Of a DNA stretch of 7,005 bases, positions 1 through 6,252 are shown in pieces; the first letter of the stretch is position 1; each line of letters opens with the position of its first letter. Under the pieces are notes generated by a model. That model saw only the letters and a list, made by a program, of their open reading frames with translations. It searched no databases and was not told the DNA's origin. Origin of the DNA: Dehalococcoidia bacterium (GTDB lineage Bacteria; Chloroflexota; Dehalococcoidia; UBA3495); contig PANP01000057.1 in the NCBI GenBank assembly GCA_002708395.1, positions 8,724 to 15,728 of the forward strand, given 5' to 3'. Both the position numbers and the translations under genes were made by a program.

Positions 1-21
1 TTAGCCAAGGACGAAAGCGGC

Positions 22-462
22 ATGGCAGACCATAGCGAGCGGGAGCGCAATAAGGCGCGCAAGCGGGTCAACGACCACATGTCCCGGTATTTGAAATCCG
101 GCGGTGAAGACGGGCACATCTGGGGCGGGGCTCCCACCCTACTCCTTACCACCATCGGAAGGGAGTCAGGGAACCCGAACACCACGCCGCTCATCTACGG
201 GCGGGACGGCAATCACTATATATTGGTGGCTTCCCGCAGCGGAGCTCCCCGAAATCCTGGCTGGTACCGGAACCTGTCCAAGACTCCAGATGTGGAGATT
301 CAGATCAAGACCTGCCACGTCCCGGCCCGTGCCAGAACCGCGACACCCGAAGAAAAGCCTGCCCTTTGGAGCATCATGGCCAATATATGGCCCCCCTTCT
401 TGGAGTATCAGTCGCGCACCGACCGGGATATCCCGGTGGTGGTACTTGAAGTCAAGGGGTAA
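22..462 (+). CDS. Ddn-like nitroreductase family deazaflavin (F420)-dependent oxidoreductase
   Basis: The 146-residue protein matches the small split-barrel family of Mycobacterium Ddn, which uses reduced F420 to reduce quinones or nitro compounds. Family signatures seen are APTLLLTTIGRESG (residues 37-50), the TTPLIYGRDG segment (54-63), VASRSGAP (69-76) and NPGWYRNL (78-85). The last two correspond to the part of the fold that binds the deazaflavin and phosphate. Length is close to the roughly 150 residues usual for Ddn. It is cytosolic or membrane-associated; no signal peptide is visible. An AAGGA at 7-11 lies 10 bases before ATG 22, which supports this start. However, the frame is open back to base 1, so an upstream start outside the window cannot be excluded. 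The substrate is unknown. It lies 56 bases before the likely start of an MFS exporter gene and probably shares its transcript. The family call is firm; F420 use is inferred from the family. Confidence 0.87.
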   Translation: MADHSERERNKARKRVNDHMSRYLKSGGEDGHIWGGAPTLLLTTIGRESGNPNTTPLIYGRDGNHYILVASRSGAPRNPGWYRNLSKTPDVEIQIKTCHVPARARTATPEEKPALWSIMANIWPPFLEYQSRTDRDIPVVVLEVKG

Positions 463-503
463 GATGGGTAGATTGAAACCGGCCTGAATGGCGGGCGGCA
501 TCC

Positions 504-509
504 CAGGAG
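504..509 (+). promoter_or_regulatory. Shine-Dalgarno-like CAGGAG that may decide the MFS start
   Basis: CAGGAG is the only good ribosome-binding sequence between the end of the reductase gene and the coding sequence for the exporter's first membrane helix. It lies 6 bases before an in-frame ACG (516) and 9 bases before an in-frame ATA (519). No ATG, GTG or TTG exists in that frame between the stop at 474-476 and GTG 669. This supports a non-standard start near 516-519, or a sequence error nearby. Confidence 0.4.
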
Positions 510-518
510 CGCACCACG

Positions 519-1805
519 ATAAAATTACTTCGTCTTCCCCAGCTGCACACCTTTGAATCCCTCATAACCTACAGGAATTACCGCCTTCTCTGGACCGGCA
601 ATTTCTTCTCCAACAGCGCCCAATGGCTACAACTACTGTCCATTGGTTGGTTCGTCCGTGAACTAACCGTGGGGTCGTCCACATCTATTTTGCAGGTCGT
701 CACCGTCGGCGGGTTAAGCACCCTGCCCGTGTTGCTGGTTGGCCCTTGGGGCGGGGTGTGGGGAGACCGGGTGGACCGGCGGCAGCTGCTCATGAAAATC
801 CAGACTTTCATGGCGATACTTGCCGTCCTTTTCGCACTACTCATCGTATCTGACCATGGTCTTGGTCTTACCAATCAACTGCGGGTTTGGATCGCCTATA
901 CCTACGTCCTGGCCAGCGGCATCAGCCGGTCCATCGCCCAACCGATGCGGCAGGCACTCATCGCCAATACCGTCCCACCGGAATCCTTCGGGAATGCCTT
1001 CGCCGCCAACTCCATGAACATCACCGGGACTCGCATCTTCGGCCCCTTCGTCGGCGGAATCATCATCGCCGGTCTGGGATTCACCACCAACTTTCTGGTC
1101 GAGGCATCTCTCTACGCCGCCACGGTCCTGGTGTACCTCCCGATGAAGACCCCATACCAGCGGGAGGTAGTCGCCCGCCGCAGGTCGGCTGTCTCCGAAT
1201 TCGGTGAGGGAGTCCGGTTCATCCGCAGCGAGAAACGAATCATCCTAACCCTCATCCTTTTGGGTCTGATTCCCAACGTAGTCCTGCATCAAGCATGGTT
1301 CCTTCTGCCGGTATTCACCGCAGATGTCCTCCGCCAAAACGCCGACGTGGGTGGTTTTCTGTTGTCGGCCACCGGAGTGGGTGGATTTATCTCCTCTGTT
1401 GTCATCGCTTCTATCGGGTTTAGCTTTAACAAAGGTCTGGTGGCCCTGGTATCTATCCTGTTCAGTTCGATCTTCGTTATCCTGTTTGCCCTATCCCCGT
1501 GGCTATTACCCCTGTATCCACTGCTGCCCGCCCTTATCCTGATCGGGTTCATGTCCTTGGCCCAGGCGCACTTCCGCACCACCAGCGGAACTCTGATACA
1601 GTTAAGCACTCCTGACCGGTTCAGGAGCCGGGTCACGAGCCTGGCCAGCTACGGACAGGGTTTCGTGTTCCCTTTCAGCATCCTGGTTGGCATCTTCGCT
1701 GAATTCAGTGGAGTGGTCGTTACCATCACCGTTCTGGGACTGATTGGACTCATCCTCTCAATAATCTTCACGTTAACACTCGGCGATGTGCGCCGGGAGC
1801 CGTAA
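519..1805 (+). CDS. MFS transporter, EntS-like (MFS_3) exporter; start codon uncertain
   Basis: Membrane protein of the major facilitator superfamily, most like the EntS-type group of proton-driven small-molecule exporters. The classic motif A, GGVWGDRVDRR, lies at about residues 78-88 in the numbering used here. The family's late PDRFRSRV segment is at about 365-372. About 12 hydrophobic helices can be drawn. The first recognisable conserved block, YRNYRLLWTGNFFSNSAQWL (18-37), includes helix 1 and lies upstream of the only ordinary start codon, GTG 669. Starting at GTG would delete helix 1. The frame is open from 477, and a CAGGAG at 504-509 is well placed for ATA 519 or ACG 516, so I place the start at 519 (428 residues, usual for the family). 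The alternative is a frameshift or base error between about 480 and 545. Substrate unknown. It lies between the reductase and hydrolase genes, on the same strand. Confidence 0.85.
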   Translation: MKLLRLPQLHTFESLITYRNYRLLWTGNFFSNSAQWLQLLSIGWFVRELTVGSSTSILQVVTVGGLSTLPVLLVGPWGGVWGDRVDRRQLLMKIQTFMAILAVLFALLIVSDHGLGLTNQLRVWIAYTYVLASGISRSIAQPMRQALIANTVPPESFGNAFAANSMNITGTRIFGPFVGGIIIAGLGFTTNFLVEASLYAATVLVYLPMKTPYQREVVARRRSAVSEFGEGVRFIRSEKRIILTLILLGLIPNVVLHQAWFLLPVFTADVLRQNADVGGFLLSATGVGGFISSVVIASIGFSFNKGLVALVSILFSSIFVILFALSPWLLPLYPLLPALILIGFMSLAQAHFRTTSGTLIQLSTPDRFRSRVTSLASYGQGFVFPFSILVGIFAEFSGVVVTITVLGLIGLILSIIFTLTLGDVRREP

Positions 1806-1815
1806 CGCATTTCGG

Positions 1816-1821
1816 TACAAT
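1816..1821 (+). promoter_or_regulatory. Possible -10 box (TACAAT) before the hydrolase gene
   Basis: TACAAT matches the sigma-70-type -10 consensus at five of six positions and lies about 45 bases before the ATG at 1867, just after the MFS stop. No convincing -35 sequence lies 16-18 bases upstream, so this may be chance or a weak internal promoter within the operon. Confidence 0.2.
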
Positions 1822-1866
1822 CTAACTTCTAGGCAACCAGACAACTACCCAGCGATCGAGGTTTTT

Positions 1867-2883
1867 ATGATCAACGACCACCAGATATTCGACTTGGGCG
1901 ATATCGACGTTCAGTCCGGACTACGGATCCGCGACGCCAAGCTGGCCTACAAAACCTACGGGGAGTTGAACGCCGCAAAGGACAACGTCATCGTCTTCCC
2001 CACCTTCTTCGGTTCCCAGCATCCGGCCAACGAGCCCATGATTGGCTCCGGCATGGCGTTGGACCCAGCGAGATACTTCATCATCATCCCAAACCTTCTG
2101 GGCAACGGCTTGTCCTCATCTCCCAGCAACACCCCACCGCCCTACGACCGGGCCCGGTTCCCCGGAACCACTTACTACGACAACATCATGTGCCAGCGCC
2201 GCCTTGTTACCGAGCAGTTCGGCATCGAGCGTATCGCCTTGGTGTGCGGTTTCTCCATGGGCGCCCAGCAGACCTTCCACTGGGGCGCATTGTTCCCGGA
2301 CATGGTTGAGCGCATCGCGCCCTGGTGCGGGTCCGCCAAGACATCCCGCCACAACTTCGTGTTTCTGGAAGGGGTGAAGGCTGCGTTGCGCGGTGACGAC
2401 GCTTGGAACGGTGGCTGGTACGACAACCCTCCCGATAAGGGCCTCCGGGCGATGGCACGGGTGTACGCCGGATGGGCTCCGTCCCAGGCTTTTTACCGGG
2501 AGCGGGTGTATCTCGAGATGGGGTTCTCGTCCCTGGAGGACTACCTGATAACCGGGTGGGAGGGGCGATACTTGCAACTGGACGCCAACGACATCTTGGC
2601 CATGGTTTACACCTGGCAGAACGGCGACATAAGCGACAACCCTCTATACAGCGGGGACTTCCATAAAGCCCTGGGCTCGACAAAAGCCAAGGCAATAGTC
2701 ATGCCCTCAAGAACCGACCAATACTTCCCACCAGAAGACAACGAGATCGAAGTCGGCCACATGCCCAACGCCGAACTTAGGGTCATCCCAACCATCTGGG
2801 GACACATCGGCGGCGGTCCGGGCCGCAACCCTGCGGACACTAAGTTCATCGACGATGCCCTGAAAGAGTTGTTGGCTAGTTAA
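1867..2883 (+). CDS. Alpha/beta-fold hydrolase related to homoserine O-acetyltransferase (MetX fold), probably not a true MetX
   Basis: The 338-residue cytosolic alpha/beta hydrolase has the MetX domain order. The early LAYKTYGELN segment (26-35) is typical of MetX-type proteins. The nucleophile elbow is GFSMGAQQ with Ser130, the acid is probably Asp284 in SRTDQYFPPED, and the base is His313 in WGHIGG. In authentic homoserine acyltransferases the strand after about residue 75 carries a GGC-GTTGP motif that binds homoserine. Here it reads NLLGNGLSSSPSN (76-88), so the substrate is probably different and the enzyme may be a hydrolase or another acyltransferase. Start: GAGGT at 1858-1862 lies 4 bases before ATG 1867. 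The frame stays open upstream to 1786, but a start there would overlap the MFS gene and precede the conserved N-terminus. Its TAA overlaps the stop codon of the convergent MFS gene. Fold certain; substrate unknown. Confidence 0.88.
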   Translation: MINDHQIFDLGDIDVQSGLRIRDAKLAYKTYGELNAAKDNVIVFPTFFGSQHPANEPMIGSGMALDPARYFIIIPNLLGNGLSSSPSNTPPPYDRARFPGTTYYDNIMCQRRLVTEQFGIERIALVCGFSMGAQQTFHWGALFPDMVERIAPWCGSAKTSRHNFVFLEGVKAALRGDDAWNGGWYDNPPDKGLRAMARVYAGWAPSQAFYRERVYLEMGFSSLEDYLITGWEGRYLQLDANDILAMVYTWQNGDISDNPLYSGDFHKALGSTKAKAIVMPSRTDQYFPPEDNEIEVGHMPNAELRVIPTIWGHIGGGPGRNPADTKFIDDALKELLAS

Positions 2884-4214
2884 ACCGTGGCTGGCTCCGG
2901 AGTCTGCACCGACAGTTTCGGCGGAGTGGCGAACAAGGCTAGTACACCTGCTAAAAGAGCCGAACCGGTGAACACCAATAACGCCAGCTGATAAGAGCTG
3001 GTCGCGTCGAACAGGAACCCGGCCAACACCGGGCCGACCGCCTGCCCGCCGATCTGCGCCGACATGGTATAGCCACGTATAGCCCCCAGATGCTCCCGGC
3101 CATAGTAGTCGGCCCACGCCAGCCTCACCAACAGATGTAGTCCCCCCACCCCCATCCCCACGGTGGCGGCGGCAATCAACGCCGTGGGCAAAGACTCGCT
3201 GATCGATGTGCCAAAGGCCGCAGCGGCCACGACGAACGCCGCCGCCGATAGCAGGAACCTCACTGGGAAACGCCTCCCCAAGGCCGCCCAAAACATGGCG
3301 CTGAATATCTGAGAGAAGGCGAAGGTGCTGGCGGTCAACGCCGCCGACGGCCCCGGTAGTCCTTGGTTGATGTAGTGGGCAACCTGATGAAGGCTTACCC
3401 CCGCCTGCACCATGAATCCCGCTGCCGTGAAGGCTGACAAAAGCCAGAAAGCGCGGGTGCGGAACGCTTGGCGCACCGTGAAATTCGATTCGGTAAACCT
3501 GGTCTCGGTAGCCGGAGCCGGGGTAGATGCATCGCCCTTCGAAGCAGCTCCCACCTCTTCTATATGCCGGTCAGGCACCGGGTCGGGCTCCAATCCCATG
3601 TCTTCCGGACGCCGGGTCATGAGCAGGACCGGGGGGATCACCCCGATGGCGAAGGTCAAGACACCCAAGGTGATCCATGCGGTGCGCCAGTCCCATCCGG
3701 TGATTATGAACTGGGCCAATAAGGGAATCATGGTGAGACCGGCCCCCTTGGCGACAGCGTCGGCGGCGAGACCCAAGGGGCGGCGGCGAATGAACCAGTT
3801 GCTTATAGCAGTGGGAATACCCAACTCAAGGGGACCGGAGAAAATCAACCGCCCCGGCACGTACAGGGCATAGAATGCCGCCGGGTTGCCCACGAACGAC
3901 AATCCAATAGCCAACGCCCCAGTCAACACTGAGGCAACGGTCAGCAGCAGGCCAGAGCCATACCGGTCAAGCCATTTGCCAACCAAGGGGGAGAGGAACA
4001 CTGCGCACAGGCCGCCGAGACTAACCGCGCCGGAAAACAATCCCCGTGACCACCCCATATCCTGAGTCATAGGAACCACGAACACGGATAAAGTCGCCAC
4101 CGCCATGATGGTGCGTGTCGATAGGCTGACCGACACCGTGCTGGCGACGATGACCCAACCGTAGTAGAACGGGAGTGATTGTCCTAGTTTGTTGCGCCAT
4201 TGCGCTGCGTTCAA
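2880..4214 (-). CDS. MFS transporter of the oxalate/formate antiporter (OFA) / monocarboxylate porter type
   Basis: The 444-residue inner-membrane transporter has about 12 hydrophobic helices in two halves, joined by a polar loop at about residues 200-255. FYYGW at 16-20, at the start of helix 1, is a hallmark of the OFA/monocarboxylate branch. Motif A follows as GKWLDRYG (79-86). The family's WFIRRRPLGLA segment is at 140-150, and RRPEDMGL (201-208) leads into the central loop. Relatives carry small carboxylates by antiport or proton symport; the substrate here cannot be read from sequence. The start is TTG at 4214, preceded on the minus strand by AAAGGA (4225-4230) with a 10-base spacer. 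No in-frame ATG lies closer to the conserved helix 1. The gene converges on the MetX-like gene, sharing TTAA for both stops, and no terminator lies between. It is unrelated in subfamily to the other MFS gene in the window. Confidence 0.9.
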   Translation of the reverse strand: MNAAQWRNKLGQSLPFYYGWVIVASTVSVSLSTRTIMAVATLSVFVVPMTQDMGWSRGLFSGAVSLGGLCAVFLSPLVGKWLDRYGSGLLLTVASVLTGALAIGLSFVGNPAAFYALYVPGRLIFSGPLELGIPTAISNWFIRRRPLGLAADAVAKGAGLTMIPLLAQFIITGWDWRTAWITLGVLTFAIGVIPPVLLMTRRPEDMGLEPDPVPDRHIEEVGAASKGDASTPAPATETRFTESNFTVRQAFRTRAFWLLSAFTAAGFMVQAGVSLHQVAHYINQGLPGPSAALTASTFAFSQIFSAMFWAALGRRFPVRFLLSAAAFVVAAAAFGTSISESLPTALIAAATVGMGVGGLHLLVRLAWADYYGREHLGAIRGYTMSAQIGGQAVGPVLAGFLFDATSSYQLALLVFTGSALLAGVLALFATPPKLSVQTPEPATV

Positions 4215-4224
4215 TTCAGGAGAT

Positions 4225-4230
4225 TCCTTT
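4225..4230 (-). promoter_or_regulatory. Shine-Dalgarno AAAGGA for the TTG-started MFS gene
   Basis: Read on the minus strand, AAAGGA lies 10 bases before the TTG at 4214. It supports use of this rare start codon, because no ATG or GTG in frame gives a protein that keeps the whole conserved N-terminus. Confidence 0.45.
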
Positions 4231-4278
4231 GGCGGGAGATTGCAGCGTTGTGTTTACACCCATCGAAGCCGCCTCCAA

Positions 4279-4327
4279 GCCGGTATTCACCACATGCACT
4301 CACATCGTCATTCTGGTGAATACCGGC
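4279..4327. repeat. Perfect 14-bp inverted repeat (hairpin) overlapping the left end of the REP-like element
   Basis: GCCGGTATTCACCA at 4279-4292 is the exact reverse complement of TGGTGAATACCGGC at 4314-4327, with 21 bases between. The right arm is part of the REP-like left end, so the left arm looks like the remnant of a neighbouring inverted copy or a palindromic unit. It lies in the leader region of the minus-strand MFS gene. Confidence 0.75.
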
Positions 4328-4406
4328 ATCCAGCAAGGTTACTTGTCCCTTGCACTTGGCCTTGTCCCGAAGGGTCCCCTGAAGCCCGGCCTGCGCCGGG
4401 ATGACG
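4306..4406. repeat. REP/MITE-like intergenic repeat element, about 101 bp
   Basis: The segment starts with CGTCATTCTGGTGAATACCGG and ends with CCCGGCCTGCGCCGGGATGACG (last 22 bases of the span). The ends are inverted: CGTCAT at 4306-4311 and ATGACG at 4401-4406. Each end also holds a small hairpin, at 4313-4326 (stem CTGGT/ACCGG, loop GAAT) and 4385-4400 (stem CCCGGC/GCCGGG, loop CTGC). This matches the widespread bacterial intergenic repeats of the form GTCATTC-hairpin-...-hairpin-GATGAC, read here as a REP doublet or short non-autonomous element. The core holds a direct repeat CTTGTCCC at 4342-4349 and 4361-4368. It encodes nothing. Family membership is recognised from pattern; no second copy exists in the window to confirm it. 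Confidence 0.6.
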
Positions 4407-4431
4407 TATAGGACGCCGGCTCGACGGTTGT

Positions 4432-4491
4432 TTTCCCAAATCCTACTAGAGATATGTGATTACCCTGCAAAACGTCCGCATCGTTGGGAAA
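4432..4491. repeat. 8-bp inverted repeat upstream of and overlapping the SDR promoter
   Basis: TTTCCCAA at 4432-4439 is exactly complementary in reverse to TTGGGAAA at 4484-4491, with 44 bases between. The right arm covers the proposed -35 box. The spacing suggests two half-sites of a looping or dimeric regulator, or chance. Confidence 0.3.
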
Positions 4492-4511
4492 GATCGCACC
4501 GATGCTATACT
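4484..4511 (+). promoter_or_regulatory. Probable sigma-70-type promoter (extended -10) for the SDR operon
   Basis: TTGGGA at 4484-4489 and TATACT at 4506-4511 are separated by 16 bases. A TG at 4503-4504 gives an extended -10 (TGCTATACT). Transcription would begin near 4518, leaving a leader of about 100 bases before the SDR ATG. The match to consensus is good at -10 and partial at -35. Confidence 0.5.
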
Positions 4512-4608
4512 TGGACTCATTCACCGCAACCTACTGGCATCTGTTTACTACGTCCTGAGAAAAAACGCAATCGCACAGTTGCACCAATAAACCATCCAGC
4601 CTGACATC

Positions 4609-4614
4609 GGAGGT
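4609..4614 (+). promoter_or_regulatory. Shine-Dalgarno GGAGGT fixing the SDR start at ATG 4622
   Basis: GGAGGT lies 7 bases before ATG 4622. The in-frame GTG at 4613, which would add three residues, overlaps this site and so is not the likely start. Confidence 0.75.
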
Positions 4615-4621
4615 GCGCATC

Positions 4622-5374
4622 ATGCGCCTGGAGAACAAAGTTGCCCTGATAAGCGGCGGCGCAAGAGGAATGGGCGCAGCAGAAGCCATCCTGTTCGCCG
4701 GCGAGGGCGCCAAGGTCGTGATTGGCGACGTACTGGAAGACGAGGGCCGTCAGACCGAAGCCCAGATCAACGAGTCCGGCGGCGAGTGCCTGTTCCTTCG
4801 GCTGGACGTGACCAGCGAATCCAACTGGCAGGATGCCGTCGCCGCCACCGTCTCCCGATTCGGAAAGCTGGACATCTTGGTGAACAATGCCGGGATATTT
4901 CCCCTGGGAACCGTCGAGGACACCAGCGAAGATTTGTGGGACCGGGTGATGGCAATCAACGCTAAGGGCGTTTTCATGGGCACGAAGCACGCCATCCCGG
5001 AGATGCGTAAGACCGGTGGCGGCTCCATCATCAACATATCCTCCATCGCCGGACTGATAGGTTCTCGCGGGGCGGCGGCTTACGGCGCGTCGAAGGGAGC
5101 AGTGCGCATCTTCACCAAGTCCACCGCAATCCAATATGCCGCCGACGGCATCCGGGCCAACTCGGTCCATCCGGGCATCATCGAAACTCCAATGAGTATT
5201 CCAACGATACTCACCACCGAAGAACAACGCGACACTCAAATCAACCGGACACCCCTGGGCCGCATCGGTACCGCCGATGACGTGGCCTCTGGGATTCTGT
5301 TCCTGGCCTCGGATGAATCGTCATTCATGACGGGCAGCGAGTTGGTTATCGACGGTGGGTTGACGGCTCAATAG
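4622..5374 (+). CDS. Classical short-chain dehydrogenase/reductase (SDR), NAD-type
   Basis: The 250-residue cytosolic oxidoreductase has a complete Rossmann SDR fold. Numbered from ATG 4622, the glycine-rich nucleotide loop is SGGARGMG (11-18). Asp36 at the end of strand 2 (VVIGD) predicts preference for NAD(H) over NADP(H). LDV at 61-63 contacts the adenine and NNAG is at 88-91. The catalytic tetrad Asn113, Ser141, Tyr154, Lys158 is intact, with the last two in the YxxxK motif. The PG motif after strand 6 (HPGIIETPM) and the C-terminal GSELVIDGG are typical of the FabG / 3-alpha(20-beta)-hydroxysteroid dehydrogenase group. The reaction is reversible alcohol-to-ketone oxidation; the substrate cannot be assigned. 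Proposed promoter at 4484-4511. The next gene, of unknown function, begins 58 bases downstream and is probably co-transcribed. Confidence 0.93.
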   Translation: MRLENKVALISGGARGMGAAEAILFAGEGAKVVIGDVLEDEGRQTEAQINESGGECLFLRLDVTSESNWQDAVAATVSRFGKLDILVNNAGIFPLGTVEDTSEDLWDRVMAINAKGVFMGTKHAIPEMRKTGGGSIINISSIAGLIGSRGAAAYGASKGAVRIFTKSTAIQYAADGIRANSVHPGIIETPMSIPTILTTEEQRDTQINRTPLGRIGTADDVASGILFLASDESSFMTGSELVIDGGLTAQ

Positions 5375-5432
5375 CCCGCCGAAAGCGCTTCGATGAACAA
5401 GTTCAACGAAATCAAGATAAAGGAGTCCTGCC

Positions 5433-6017
5433 ATGACCACCAGTTCTGTCGATCCCAACCGGGTACTTCTTACCGGAGAGAACCCCTACATCCGCTTGAG
5501 CGAGACGGATGGCGGCCCCAACACCTCCGACGCCAGCTTCTGGCGGATCCTATTCTCTCCGGGCGGCCCGGGCCATGTGCTCTTCCTTCAGAGCGAACTC
5601 ACCGGCGATGAACCCAGGATATATACGGACAACATAGAGATGACCCGATGGCTCCAGGAGGAGATACAGGGCAGGATAAACCCCACATTCGGCAACCTGC
5701 AGATTCCGGCGCAAGAAGCTGACTTCGGAAGTTCGGGAGACCTAAGGTCGTTCTGGACGGAGTCCGTGAGTTCCCAAGACGAAGAGATATCCATGACGTG
5801 GCACAACTTGGGTGAACCGTTTCTGAGTCACCGGCTTCCCGGAGGCAACCCGGACCGGCCCCACGGGGTAGCCACGGTTCTGATTCCGGCCGGCGCGGCC
5901 CGTCTCATAGTCAATGGCCGATTCGCCAAGGGGACGCCCTTCCCCAGAGACCGGGACGGTAGGGCCCACAGCACCTGCGCTCTCGCTTTCTCCGAGTCCT
6001 GGATGCTACCGTACTGA
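5433..6017 (+). CDS. Conserved-looking hypothetical protein, 194 residues, in an operon with the SDR
   Basis: I do not recognise this family. AAGGAG at 5420-5425 lies 7 bases before ATG 5433, so the start is well supported. The protein has no signal peptide or membrane helix and is probably cytosolic. Alternating hydrophobic and polar runs (VLFLQSEL, VATVLIPAGAARLIVNG) with many Gly and Pro suggest a mostly beta structure such as a barrel or jelly roll. The middle (about residues 65-130) is acidic and Ser-rich. Several Trp and His residues (TWHNLGEPFLSHRLPGG) could form a ligand pocket, but that is speculation. It follows the SDR gene by 58 bases on the same strand with no terminator between, so a shared pathway with the SDR is likely. 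It may be an accessory or a small beta-fold enzyme acting on the SDR's substrate or product. Confidence 0.8.
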   Translation: MTTSSVDPNRVLLTGENPYIRLSETDGGPNTSDASFWRILFSPGGPGHVLFLQSELTGDEPRIYTDNIEMTRWLQEEIQGRINPTFGNLQIPAQEADFGSSGDLRSFWTESVSSQDEEISMTWHNLGEPFLSHRLPGGNPDRPHGVATVLIPAGAARLIVNGRFAKGTPFPRDRDGRAHSTCALAFSESWMLPY

Positions 6018-6036
6018 GCCGCACCCATCTCCCGAT

Positions 6037-6065
6037 AAAAAAGCCCCGGCTCTACGCCGGGGCTT
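6037..6065 (-). terminator. Rho-independent terminator, minus-strand polarity
   Basis: AAGCCCCGGC (6041-6050) pairs perfectly with GCCGGGGCTT (6056-6065) around the loop TCTAC. The A-run at 6037-6042 becomes a U-run immediately after the stem only on minus-strand transcripts. On the plus strand the stem is followed by CGTCAACGG with no U-run. It therefore best serves the small minus-strand gene whose stop lies about 30 bases away (6094-6096). It could also stop or protect the convergent transcript of the 5433-6017 gene. Confidence 0.8.
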
Positions 6066-6093
6066 CGTCAACGGTATGGCCTCTTGTTCCGGA

Positions 6094-6252
6094 CTAACCA
6101 GCCATAGTCCCTGCCATGATTCCGACCATGATTGCCAGGATGCCCACCGCTGCCATCAGCTCAACCGGGCTTATTCCCCCTGTGCTCCAGAAAGCGGCCC
6201 GTGGCCATACCTGTGGTACTTCATCCTTTACATACCCAACCCTCATTTTCAT
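6094..6252 (-). CDS. Small single-pass membrane protein, 52 residues, unrecognised
   Basis: This minus-strand reading frame begins at ATG 6252 (an alternative ATG at 6246 gives 50 residues) and ends in TAG at 6094-6096. AGAGGG (6256-6261) lies 3 bases before the first ATG and 9 before the second, so the second start is equally plausible. The N-terminal half is polar and charged (K2, R4, K9, D10, E11, R18) with VWPRAAFW at 15-22. A single hydrophobic helix follows, about residues 29-51. It is rich in Gly and Met and has spaced glycines at 44, 48 and 52 (consecutive GxxxG steps) that favour helix packing. An N-in tail-anchored topology is inferred. A strong terminator of the same polarity follows after about 30 bases, and the segment is otherwise a gene-free gap. 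No family is recognised, and no clear -10/-35 was found upstream. The alternative is a chance frame. Confidence 0.6.
   Translation of the reverse strand: MKMRVGYVKDEVPQVWPRAAFWSTGGISPVELMAAVGILAIMVGIMAGTMAG

Noticed and set aside
2116..2695. Long minus-strand frames opposite the MetX-like gene
   Set aside because: These are shadows of an intact alpha/beta hydrolase; the products are rich in Arg, Pro and Ser as expected of antisense frames in GC-rich DNA.
3412..3873. Plus-strand frame of 153 codons opposite the OFA-type transporter
   Set aside because: Antisense shadow of a fully recognisable membrane protein; no ribosome-binding site.
4401..4604. 67-codon plus-strand frame in the intergenic region before the SDR
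   Set aside because: It starts in the repeat element, crosses the proposed promoter and has no ribosome-binding site or recognisable features.
4517..5239. Minus-strand open frame of 240 codons opposite the SDR
   Set aside because: It is a shadow of the SDR codon pattern; the SDR on the plus strand has every catalytic motif, and this frame resembles nothing known.
5393..5611. Frame with an ATG just before the 194-residue gene
   Set aside because: It overlaps the well-supported ATG 5433 in another frame and lacks its own ribosome-binding site; AAGGAG at 5420-5425 serves ATG 5433.
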